This document shows, one piece after another, positions 15,993 to 26,320 of a stretch of 53,176 nt of DNA. How positions within the stretch are numbered: the first letter of the stretch is position 1; each line of letters starts with the position of its first letter. The notes under the pieces are model-generated. The model worked only from the letters and a program-made list of their open reading frames with translations. It did no database searches and was not told the DNA's origin. Origin of the DNA: Actinokineospora spheciospongiae (GTDB lineage Bacteria > Actinomycetota > Actinomycetes > Mycobacteriales > Pseudonocardiaceae). The DNA lies in NCBI RefSeq assembly GCF_000564855.1, contig NZ_AYXG01000173.1, forward strand, positions 1-53,176, written 5' to 3'. A program made the translations under genes and the position numbers.

Positions 15993-17243
15993 TCAGCTCG
16001 ACAGGCCCGCGGCCCAGGGGTAGCCCTTGAGGAAGGGGTCCGGCTCGATCGGCTGCGGCGAACTCCACTCGGTGTGGATCAGGCCGTCGGCGCCCACCTT
16101 GCCGATCAGCGCGGTCTTGGCGATGTGGTGGTTCTCGCCGTTGACGGTCACCTTGCCCTCGGGGGCGTCGTGGGCGGTGCCGCCCGCGGCCTTCTTGACG
16201 TCGTCGGGGGCGAAGGACTTGGCCTTGTCGACCATCGCCGCCCACAGGAACAGCGAGGTGTAGGAGGCCTCCATCGGGTCGGAGGTGACCCGGTCGGTGC
16301 CGTACTTGGCCTTGAACGCCTCGACGAACGCCTTGTTCACCGGCGAGTCCACGGTCTGGTAGTAGTTCCACGCGGTGAGCTGGCCGACGAGGTTGTCGAC
16401 GCCGACGCCGCCGACCTCCTCCTCGGCGATCGACACCGACACCACCGGCATGGCGTCGGCGGTCAGGCCCGCGTTCTTGTACTCCTTGAAGAACGCCACG
16501 TTGGAGTCGCCGTTGAGGGTGTTGAACACCGCCCCGGCGCCCGCGCCCTTGACCTTGTTGACGATCGTGGCGAAGTCGGTGTGCCCGAGCGGGGCGTACT
16601 CCTCGCCCTTGACCTCGATGCCGTTGGCCTCGGCGTAGGCGTTGATGATCTTGTTGGCGGTGCGCGGGAAGACGTAGTCCGACCCGACCAGGAAGAGGGA
16701 CTTGACGCCCTTCTCCTTGAGGTAGTCCAGCGCCGGGACGATCTGCTGGTTGGTGGTGGCGCCGGTGTAGAAGATGTTCGGCGAGGACTCCAGGCCCTCG
16801 TACTGCACCGGGTAGAACAGCAGGGCGTTGGCGCCCTCGAACACCGGCAGCATCGCCTTGCGCGAGGAGGAGGTCCAGCCGCCGAACACCGCGGCCACGC
16901 AGTCCGAGCTGATGAGCTTGTTGGCCTTCTCGGCGAAGACAGTCGGTTCCGAGGCCCCGTCCTCGGTCACGATCTGGAGCTTCTTGCCGTTGACCCCGCC
17001 CTTGGCGTTGATCTGCTCGGCGGCCAGGTTCAGCGAGTCGTTGACCGTCTTCTCGCTGATGGCCATGGTGCCCGACAACGAGTTCAGGAAGCCGATCTTG
17101 ACGGTGTCACCCGAGGTGTCCACACAGGACGCGCCGGGGCCGGTGGCGGTGTCGCCGGTGCGGCTGCCGCAGGCGGAGGCGCCCAGGGCCGCGATGGACA
17201 GCAGGGCGGCGACGCGGACGAGGCGTCCGGGGGGTGTGCGCAC
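15993..17243 (-). CDS. urtA: Urea ABC transporter substrate-binding lipoprotein UrtA
   Basis: A 416-aa binding lipoprotein. The signal peptide ([17 protein letters not shown]) has a good lipobox with Cys25. The mature protein is a LivJ-type periplasmic-binding fold ([73 protein letters not shown]), all typical of UrtA/FmdD. It binds urea, or a short amide, and delivers it to UrtBC. GTG 17243 is chosen because it begins the signal peptide; the longer frame upstream lacks one. No urease gene is in the window. Confidence 0.94.
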   Translation of the reverse strand: MRTPPGRLVRVAALLSIAALGASACGSRTGDTATGPGASCVDTSGDTVKIGFLNSLSGTMAISEKTVNDSLNLAAEQINAKGGVNGKKLQIVTEDGASEPTVFAEKANKLISSDCVAAVFGGWTSSSRKAMLPVFEGANALLFYPVQYEGLESSPNIFYTGATTNQQIVPALDYLKEKGVKSLFLVGSDYVFPRTANKIINAYAEANGIEVKGEEYAPLGHTDFATIVNKVKGAGAGAVFNTLNGDSNVAFFKEYKNAGLTADAMPVVSVSIAEEEVGGVGVDNLVGQLTAWNYYQTVDSPVNKAFVEAFKAKYGTDRVTSDPMEASYTSLFLWAAMVDKAKSFAPDDVKKAAGGTAHDAPEGKVTVNGENHHIAKTALIGKVGADGLIHTEWSSPQPIEPDPFLKGYPWAAGLSS

Positions 17244-17442
17244 AGGGAGGCCTTTCGGGGGTTCGGGAGTTCCGGCGTCCCTGGACGATCGGCGACGAGC
17301 GCGGTGTCGAACACCCCACACCTCCCGCGCGACCTGCTGTGTCCAGGACTGTCGACTGGTCTGTGTCCAACCAGTGCCAGCGGGAAAGCTAGGGACGGGG
17401 TGTTTCCGCTCCGGCCTCCGCCGGTGACGCGGACGTGTCCCG

Positions 17443-17474
17443 GTGTTACGGGGACGGCCGATCCCCGGTAACAC
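17443..17474. promoter_or_regulatory. 32-nt inverted repeat upstream of urtA
   Basis: GTGTTAC-GGGGA, a 7-nt loop, TCCCC-G-GTAACAC: two perfect arms with one bulged base. It lies 200-231 bp upstream of the urtA start and just beyond the fadH terminator. It might be a regulator site for the urt operon (the GTNAC elements recall GlnR sites) or a second terminator stem. Confidence 0.4.
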
Positions 17475-17482
17475 GACGTGCC

Positions 17483-17523
17483 GGTGCCCGGGGCGCTCCC
17501 CCTGTCAAGGGGCCCCGGGCACC
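17483..17523 (-). terminator. Hairpin terminator after fadH
   Basis: A perfect 12-bp stem (GGTGCCCGGGGC / GCCCCGGGCACC) with a 17-nt loop, 10 bp after the stop of the reductase at 17533. Confidence 0.75.
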
Positions 17524-17532
17524 GAAAGGTCC

Positions 17533-20069
<2,537 letters not shown>

Positions 20070-20084
20070 GCGCCCGAGGCTACC

Positions 20085-20114
20085 TATGCAACGAAGTGCA
20101 ATGCAACTAGTTGC
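20085..20114. promoter_or_regulatory. Repeats and perfect palindrome, candidate PadR operator
   Basis: The 37-bp gap between padR and the methyltransferase holds ATGCAAC ... GTGCA ATGCAAC and the perfect 12-bp palindrome GCAACTAGTTGC (20103-20114), which overlaps the methyltransferase stop codon. PadR proteins bind ATGC-rich dyads near their own promoters, so autoregulation is plausible. Confidence 0.5.
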
Positions 20115-21138
20115 CTAGGTGATCCGCGACGCGCTCCGCGACCGCCCGCGCCAGCACCGGCGGCACCGCGTTCCCGATCTGCCGGGCGATCTCGATCTTC
20201 GTCCCGCACCACCGGAAGTCGTCCGGGAAGGTCTGCAACCGCGCCGCCTCCCGGTGCGTGATCGGCCGGTGGTGCTCCGGGTGCAGGTACCGACCTTTCT
20301 CCGGCTTGTAGAACTCGGTGCGGATGGTCAACGAGGGCTCGTCCCACCGCATCCGCCCCATGACGTCGGTCGTCCCGGTCTTCTTCTCCCGCCAGCACCG
20401 GGGCAGCAGCTCGTCCGGCAGGTCGAACCGCCCACCCCCCGGCGGCACCGCCCGGTACCGCGCCAGCGACAGCGCCGTCGGGTTGCGGCCCAGGTGCAAC
20501 TCGTCCGCGCGGAAGCACCCGGGCACCCGCCTGCCGAACACCTCGGTCACCCGTTCCGGCAGCGTGGTCGACACGGGCACCTCGGGAAGGTCCGCGATGG
20601 CCGTCTTGACCCCGTTCCAGTGCCCCTTCGGGTGCGTGGGCCCCGGCAGCGCGACCGCCCCCACCCGCGACCCGACCACGAACGCCCGCTTGCGCCGCTG
20701 CGGCACCCCGAAGTCCGCGGCGAGCAACAACCCCCAGGTCAGGGTGTACCCGCTGGCCGCGGCCTCCCGCGCCAACAACCCGAACTCGGCGGACCCCAGG
20801 AACCGGTCGACGTTCTCGATCACGAACACCTTCGGCCGTGCCCGGTGCACGAACCGGAAGTACTCCTTCCACAACGCGTTGCGTGGGTCGTCCACGTCCC
20901 GCGACCCGAGGCTGGAGAACCCCTGGCACGGCGGTCCCCCGATGATCACATCCGCCTCCGGGATCTCCCCGACCCCGGCGATGTCACCCCAGTGCACGTG
21001 CCCGGCCCCGAAGTTCGCCGCGTAGGTGGCCGCCGCCGCCAGGTCGTGCTCGACCGCCAACACCGGCTCGAAGCCCGAGCGGAACCCCTCGCTCAGCCCA
21101 CCGCAGCCCGCGAACAGGTCGATCACCGAATACCCCAC
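20107..21138 (-). CDS. DNA (cytosine-5) methyltransferase, solitary
   Basis: A 343-aa Dcm/HhaI-type enzyme that transfers a methyl group from SAM to cytosine C5. Motif I SVIDLFAGCGGLSEGF, motif IV GGPPCQGFSS with catalytic Cys71, motif VI VIENVDRF, motif VIII QRRKRAFVVGS and motif X RQIGNAVPP are all present. The target recognition region is about 200-290. The GTG at 21138 is the first sensible start, with GTG 21126 an alternative. No cognate restriction nuclease or vsr is adjacent. The sequence differs clearly from the methyltransferase at 37336. Confidence 0.93.
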   Translation of the reverse strand: MGYSVIDLFAGCGGLSEGFRSGFEPVLAVEHDLAAAATYAANFGAGHVHWGDIAGVGEIPEADVIIGGPPCQGFSSLGSRDVDDPRNALWKEYFRFVHRARPKVFVIENVDRFLGSAEFGLLAREAAASGYTLTWGLLLAADFGVPQRRKRAFVVGSRVGAVALPGPTHPKGHWNGVKTAIADLPEVPVSTTLPERVTEVFGRRVPGCFRADELHLGRNPTALSLARYRAVPPGGGRFDLPDELLPRCWREKKTGTTDVMGRMRWDEPSLTIRTEFYKPEKGRYLHPEHHRPITHREAARLQTFPDDFRWCGTKIEIARQIGNAVPPVLARAVAERVADHLGN

Positions 21139-21310
21139 ACCCGTCAGGCTAGCCGGCCCCGCCCCCGCCACCCCGGCTCGCTCGCCGGCGACGCGATTCC
21201 GGTCGCCCCGTGGCCGTGGCGGTGACCTGTTTCCACGGACTCGCCTCCGCCCTCCCAGCGGTCGAGGTACGCTCCCGCCGTATGGGTTCCGGGGGGAGGA
21301 ACGGGCCGCG

Positions 21311-21745
21311 ATGAAGACGCCCGACGAGTGGCTGCGCGATTTCGAGACGCGGGTGGCCGACGCGCGCGAGCGGTCGGTCCGGTTGCAGGAGGGGCTGGCC
21401 CAGGCCGACGGCGCGGCGTCCTCGGCGGACGGTGCGATCGCCGTGCGGGTGTCGCCGAACGGGGCGTTGCAGGACATCCGGCTCGGCCAGGCGTGCGCCG
21501 GGCGCTCCCCGGAGCGGCTGGCCGCGGAGATCGTGGCCGTCGCCCGCCAGGCCCAGCGCGCCGCCGCGGCCAAGGTCGTCGAGGCGTTCGAGGCCGTCGG
21601 CGAGGGCGGGTCCGACACCCTCCGGGTGATCACCGACTACCTGCCGCCGCCCGAGGGCGACGACACCGCCACCCCGCCGCCGTCCCCGCTGGACGACGAC
21701 GGGGACTTCAGCGACGACTCCATCCTGCGTCGCGGCCGTCGCTGA
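21311..21745 (+). CDS. YbaB/EbfC-family protein
   Basis: A 144-aa protein with the YbaB/EbfC pattern: an N-terminal helix (WLRDFETRVADARERSVRLQ), a central sheet (GAIAVRVSPNGALQDIRLG) and a long C-terminal helix (ERLAAEIVAVARQAQRAAAA), then an acidic tail. Classical YbaB is a nucleoid protein, but in actinobacteria this family often opens WXG100/ESX effector operons, as here. ATG 21311 follows GGGGGGAGG-like purines. The next gene starts 18 bp downstream. Confidence 0.82.
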   Translation: MKTPDEWLRDFETRVADARERSVRLQEGLAQADGAASSADGAIAVRVSPNGALQDIRLGQACAGRSPERLAAEIVAVARQAQRAAAAKVVEAFEAVGEGGSDTLRVITDYLPPPEGDDTATPPPSPLDDDGDFSDDSILRRGRR

Positions 21746-21763
21746 CCTGGGGGTCCGCACATC

Positions 21764-22603
21764 GTGAGTGAAGAACAGTCCACGACCACCTGGTCCACCG
21801 GGGCGGGTGCCGTCGACAGCGTGGCGGGGTTCGTCGACTCGCTGACCGCCGACGCCGAGGGGGAGGGGCCCGACGTCATCGACGCGGCCCTGGGTGGTGC
21901 GGGCGCCGTGGTCGACGTGGTGTCGTCGCTGGCCAACCCGCTCTCGGCGGTCGCCTCCGCGGGTGTGGGCTGGCTGCTCGAGCACGTCGACTTCCTGCGC
22001 GAGCCGCTGGACGCCCTGCTGGGCGACCCGGACGAGATCAACGCCAACGTCGACCAGCTCAAGCAGGCGGCGCTGGAGATGAAGGTGATCGCCCAGGAGC
22101 ACCGCGAGGACCTGGGCTCCGCCGCGGACTGGGGCGGCGAGTCCGGCGAGGCGTTCCACGGCAGCATGGACCGGTTGGCCGCCGAGTTCGAGGCCCTGGG
22201 CAAGACGATGGACGGCACGGCGGCGATCTACGCGCTGTCGGGGATGCTGGTGTGCGAACTGCGCTCGCTGGTGTTCGGCTGGATCTCCGACCTCATCGGT
22301 GAACTGGTCGCAGGCGCCCTCATCGCCGCCGCCTCCGCCGCCCCGACCTTCGGCGGCTCGATCGCCGCCTACGCCGGGTACGCGGGCGTCCGGGGCGCCA
22401 CCATGGCCACGAAGATCGCGGGCAGGCTGGGCAAGCTCGGCTCGGCCATGGGCCGGATGGGCGGCAGGCTGGCCGAACTGGGCACCAAGATGGACGAACT
22501 GGCCAAGGGCCTGGAGCGCTTCGGCACGGTCGCCGAGGTGGGCGGCTACGCCAAGGGCGCCTACGACGCCGCCCAGCCGTACGACGTGCCGCCCCGGCCC
22601 TGA
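21764..22603 (+). CDS. WXG100/ESX-like protein, 279 aa
   Basis: The middle of the protein is a WXG100-type hairpin (NANVDQLKQAALEMKVIAQE ... SAADWGGESGEAFHGSMDRL, with W-G-G at the turn). Two hydrophobic helical segments follow (GELVAGALIAAASAAPTFGG, AAYAGYAGVRGATMATKIAG), then a helical tail (LGTKMDELAKGLERFG). It has no signal peptide. This pattern occurs in type VII secretion substrates and their adaptor proteins. The stop overlaps the next ATG (TGATG), so it is translated with the 1209-aa protein. Confidence 0.78.
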   Translation: MSEEQSTTTWSTGAGAVDSVAGFVDSLTADAEGEGPDVIDAALGGAGAVVDVVSSLANPLSAVASAGVGWLLEHVDFLREPLDALLGDPDEINANVDQLKQAALEMKVIAQEHREDLGSAADWGGESGEAFHGSMDRLAAEFEALGKTMDGTAAIYALSGMLVCELRSLVFGWISDLIGELVAGALIAAASAAPTFGGSIAAYAGYAGVRGATMATKIAGRLGKLGSAMGRMGGRLAELGTKMDELAKGLERFGTVAEVGGYAKGAYDAAQPYDVPPRP

Positions 22604-25600
22604 TGCCGGAACCCGAGGTCCACCCCGTGCCGCCGGTGGACGAGGAGCGGATCGAGGCGACCGCGGCGGCGCCCCCCGGGAGGGGCACGGGGCAGCCGCA
22701 CGGCAGGCAGCACGTGGTCGGCCTGTACGCCGGGTTCGCCGCCGGTGAGGCCGCCGCGGGTGGCGACGGCACGCTCACCGCGGCCCTGCTGCACGCCACC
22801 GACGCACTGGTCCGCGCCGCCGCCGACCGGTCCGACGCCGTCCGCGCGGCCACCGTCGTGCGCCCGCCGGGTTGGCTGGACCCGTTGGCGCCCAAGGCGA
22901 ACGCGGGCACCGAGGTCGCCGCGGTGCTGGCGGGCGTGGCCGCGGGCGTCGACCGGGACCTGCGCGACGACCTGTGGGTCGACTGGATCAGCGAGGTCGT
23001 CGACCGGGTGCTGGCCCGCCCGCGGCAGGCCCTGCGCACGGTCCTCGCCGACCTGCACCCGACGATCGCCGAGCAGCGCGGAACCCCACTGCCGCAGCGG
23101 CTTGCCGATTTGTCGACAACCTGGGAGCGGGCCCTGCTGATCGCGACCGGGCTCGGCCACGACCCGGCCGCCGCCCTCGCCGCACCCGACGACCCGCTCA
23201 CCGGTGCGCTCGTCGGCGCCCTGGTCGGCGCCCGGCACGGCGCACCCGGGATGCCGCCGACCCCGACCCGCGACCTGCTGGAGTGCGTGGCGGACACCGC
23301 GCACACGGCGTTCGACCCCGCGCTCGCCCCGATCCCGCACGTCCCCGGGGCGCCGTGGTCGCAGCCGGTCCTGGACCCCGAGTGGGACTGGGTGGCGTTC
23401 CCGGACTTCCCCGAGGCCGCCGTCCTCGGGTACACCACGAACCAGGGCTTCCAGTGGAACGCCGCCCACCTGCCCGGTCCACAGTGGATCGGCCTGCCGC
23501 GGCCGGAGACGCCCGCGGAGGAGGTCATCGCCTACCACCGCTGCGGCTGGCTCCCCACCACCGACCTGCTGCTGGACACCACCGTCCTGGTCGTCGAGGC
23601 GGGCGACCCCGCTGGGCTGCCGGTCCGGGCGTACAGCTCGTGGCGGCGACTGCCCGCGGGCACCCGCGCCTGGCGGGAGGTCCACGTGCGCGTCCTGGTG
23701 CGGACCGAGCAGCGGGAAGTCCTGGTCGACGACGCGTACACCGTCGCACCGGGGCACCCGTTCGAGTTCGAAGCCCTGCCCAGCGCGGAATTCACCTCCG
23801 CCGAGGTCGACGGCGCCAACCGCGCCGCCCTCGTCGAGCGGCTGACCGCCCTCGGCGCCACCGACCCGGTCCACGCCGCCGGCCGGGCCCGGGAGCAGGC
23901 CGGGCCGTGGCTCGACGGCGTGCGCGCCAACGGGTTCTCCCCCACCCACGGCGAGTTCACCCGGATGTGGACCGTGCTCGGCTGGCTCGCCGCCGACCGG
24001 CCCGGCTCACCGCCCCCGGGCGCGCGGGCGTGGTGGGACGCGACCGGTGAGCGGGTGTGGGAGGCGCCGACGTTCGGCAAGCACTCACCCCGTGAGCACC
24101 CGGACGCGGTGCACGCCTGGCACCGGGTGGTGGGCGCCTACCTGGGGTTCGCCGCGGGGGAGGTCGCCGCGGGCGGTGACGGCACGCTCACCGCCGGGCT
24201 GCTGCACGCCACCGACGCCCTGCTGCGCGAACTGGCCGGGAACAACCCCGAGCTGAGCCCGTCCGGCGACGGGACGACCCGCCCGGCCGGGTGGCTGGAC
24301 CGCTGGGTCGCCCCGGTCGAGCCGGGGGCCGAGGCGGGCGCGCTGGTCGCCGCCGTCGCCTCCGACCTGGGCGCGGTCCTGCTCGGGGACCGGTGGGCAC
24401 CGGACCTGAGCCCGGTCCTGGAGCGCGCGCTGCACCGGCACGCCCCGGCCACGCACCTGCTGCTGGCCGAGTCCGGCGGGTACGGGCACCTGCTGGACCT
24501 GCGCGACCAGCGGCACGTGCCGGTCCACGCGCACCTGCCCGGCCTGGCCCCGCGCGAGCAGGCGCTGCTGATCGCGGCCGTGCTCGGCCACGACCCGGGC
24601 GCCGCCCTCGCCGCCGCACCCGACCCGGTCGTCGGGGTGGTCGTCGGCGCGCTGGTCGGCGCCCGCCACGGCGCCCCCGGCCTGCCCCCGGTCGCCGCCG
24701 CCGACCTGCTGGAGTGCCTGGCCACCGAGGTCCACGCGGTGCTCGCCCGGGCGCAGCCGTGGACGCCGGGCGTGCCCCCGTCCTGGCCGGACCCGCTCCC
24801 GGACGGCGCGGTGGTCGACCCGGAGTGGGACAGCGCGGTGTTCGGCGCGGCACCGGGGGCCGCGGTGCTCGGGTGGCGGCGCGGCGACGACGTCAAGCGC
24901 AACCCGGGGTACCTCCCCGGCCCGTCGTGGCACGGCGCCCCGCCCCCGGACACCCTGGGCGACGCGGTGCTGGCCCACCTGGACTGCGGCTGGCTGCCGG
25001 ACCCCGGCGCGTTCACCGACTTCCCGGTGCTGGTGACCTCGGAGTACCTGTTCGAGGAACTCGGCGGCGCCCGCACCTGGCAGGCCGCCTACACCTCACC
25101 CCGGCACTTCCCGCTCGCGGACCGCTCGTGGCGGGAGGTGACCATGCGCGACCTGCTGGCCACCACCGGGGCGGACGGGGTCAAGCTCAACCCGGCCCAC
25201 GGCGGCCGGTGGTTCGAGGCCACCGGCGGGGGTGGCCGGGCGGAGTCCGTCGAACACCTGCCGTTCCACGACCGGCCGGAGCAGATCGCCGAGATCACCC
25301 GCGCCTGCCGGGACCTCGACGCCCCCGACGACGCGCCCGAGGCGATCCGCGCCCACCTGCGCGCCTTCACCGTCGCCGCCCGGGCCCTGGGCCACGACGT
25401 CACCGGGGTCGAGTACTGGCAGCTCGCCGCGGTCCTGCCCTGGACCCACAGCGCCCGCACCACGCCCCCGCCCGTGGGCACCCGGACCACCTGGTCCGCC
25501 GACGGCGAGCCCGTGCCCGAGGCCCCGACCTTCGGCAAGGTGCCTCGGGTCGACGCGGGCGCGCACCCCCACGCCTGGGACCGGGTGCTCGGCGCGGTGG

Positions 25601-26232
25601 CGGGCTTCGCCCTCGGGGAGGCGACCGCCGGGGGCGACGGCACGCTGATCGCGGGGCTGCTGCACGACCTGGACACCCTCCGCGCCACCGTGGCCGGACC
25701 GCTGCGCCCGGACGGCCGGCTCGACTCGCTGATCCCGCACGCCGAACCGCTCGGCGAGGCGCGGGGCATCGCGGGTGCCGTGGCCGCCACCGCTGACCCG
25801 CAATGGTGGTCCGACGGGGTCACCCAGGTCTTCCGGGCGTTGTTCGCCAAGCGCCTGCCCGCGCCCGCCCTGCACCAGGTCCTCGCCGAACAGGGCCGGT
25901 ACGGCCACCTCCTGGTCCTGCGCGGCCACCGGGAGACGCCGGTCGCCGAGCAGGTGGGGTGGCAGGGGCTGTGCTGGCACGGCGCGCTGCTGGTCGTCCT
26001 GCGCCTCGGCCACGACCCGGCCGCCGCCCTCGCCGCCGCGGGCGACCCGATCACCGCCGCCCTCGCCGGTGCCCTGCTCGGCGCCCGCCACGGCCTGCCC
26101 GGCCTGCCCGGGGAACCGCCGCACCGGGACCTCCTGGAGCAGGTCACCCTCGACGCGTACACCGCGTTCGGACCTGTGAACTCCGACTCAGTCGCGCACA
26201 GGGTGAATCCCGGCAGCGCGAGCGCCATGTAA
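22603..26232 (+). CDS. 1209-aa protein with three ADP-ribosylglycohydrolase-like repeats
   Basis: The protein is built A1-B1-A2-B2-A3. The A units (about 37-235, 505-715, 992-1190) each begin VVGxYxGFAAGExAAGGDG and end GALVGARHGAPGLP, resembling the first and last motifs of ADP-ribosylglycohydrolases. The expected acidic Mg-binding motifs look eroded (GHDPAAALAA-PDDPLT in place of GDTDT). The B units (about 250-495, 735-985) share LDPEWDxxVF, PGPxWxGxPxPxT and CGWLPxxDLLL and are unknown to me. There is no signal peptide and no membrane segment. The gene is coupled to a WXG100-like gene. Possible roles are a large ADP-ribose-binding effector or an immunity-type protein; the function is not established. 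Confidence 0.75.
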   Translation: MPEPEVHPVPPVDEERIEATAAAPPGRGTGQPHGRQHVVGLYAGFAAGEAAAGGDGTLTAALLHATDALVRAAADRSDAVRAATVVRPPGWLDPLAPKANAGTEVAAVLAGVAAGVDRDLRDDLWVDWISEVVDRVLARPRQALRTVLADLHPTIAEQRGTPLPQRLADLSTTWERALLIATGLGHDPAAALAAPDDPLTGALVGALVGARHGAPGMPPTPTRDLLECVADTAHTAFDPALAPIPHVPGAPWSQPVLDPEWDWVAFPDFPEAAVLGYTTNQGFQWNAAHLPGPQWIGLPRPETPAEEVIAYHRCGWLPTTDLLLDTTVLVVEAGDPAGLPVRAYSSWRRLPAGTRAWREVHVRVLVRTEQREVLVDDAYTVAPGHPFEFEALPSAEFTSAEVDGANRAALVERLTALGATDPVHAAGRAREQAGPWLDGVRANGFSPTHGEFTRMWTVLGWLAADRPGSPPPGARAWWDATGERVWEAPTFGKHSPREHPDAVHAWHRVVGAYLGFAAGEVAAGGDGTLTAGLLHATDALLRELAGNNPELSPSGDGTTRPAGWLDRWVAPVEPGAEAGALVAAVASDLGAVLLGDRWAPDLSPVLERALHRHAPATHLLLAESGGYGHLLDLRDQRHVPVHAHLPGLAPREQALLIAAVLGHDPGAALAAAPDPVVGVVVGALVGARHGAPGLPPVAAADLLECLATEVHAVLARAQPWTPGVPPSWPDPLPDGAVVDPEWDSAVFGAAPGAAVLGWRRGDDVKRNPGYLPGPSWHGAPPPDTLGDAVLAHLDCGWLPDPGAFTDFPVLVTSEYLFEELGGARTWQAAYTSPRHFPLADRSWREVTMRDLLATTGADGVKLNPAHGGRWFEATGGGGRAESVEHLPFHDRPEQIAEITRACRDLDAPDDAPEAIRAHLRAFTVAARALGHDVTGVEYWQLAAVLPWTHSARTTPPPVGTRTTWSADGEPVPEAPTFGKVPRVDAGAHPHAWDRVLGAVAGFALGEATAGGDGTLIAGLLHDLDTLRATVAGPLRPDGRLDSLIPHAEPLGEARGIAGAVAATADPQWWSDGVTQVFRALFAKRLPAPALHQVLAEQGRYGHLLVLRGHRETPVAEQVGWQGLCWHGALLVVLRLGHDPAAALAAAGDPITAALAGALLGARHGLPGLPGEPPHRDLLEQVTLDAYTAFGPVNSDSVAHRVNPGSASAM

Positions 26233-26320
26233 CGCACCCCCGGGGTGAAAGTCATCCGGGCGTAACGCGCGCTCCTTAACTTTCGGTGGCAGGCGGTCGT
26301 GATCGAAGGGGGAAGGCGCG

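Noticed and set aside
26233-26320. GlnR boxes upstream of the nitrate reductase
   Set aside because: GTAAC/TTAAC elements are present, but the spacing does not fit the GlnR consensus well enough to annotate as sites.
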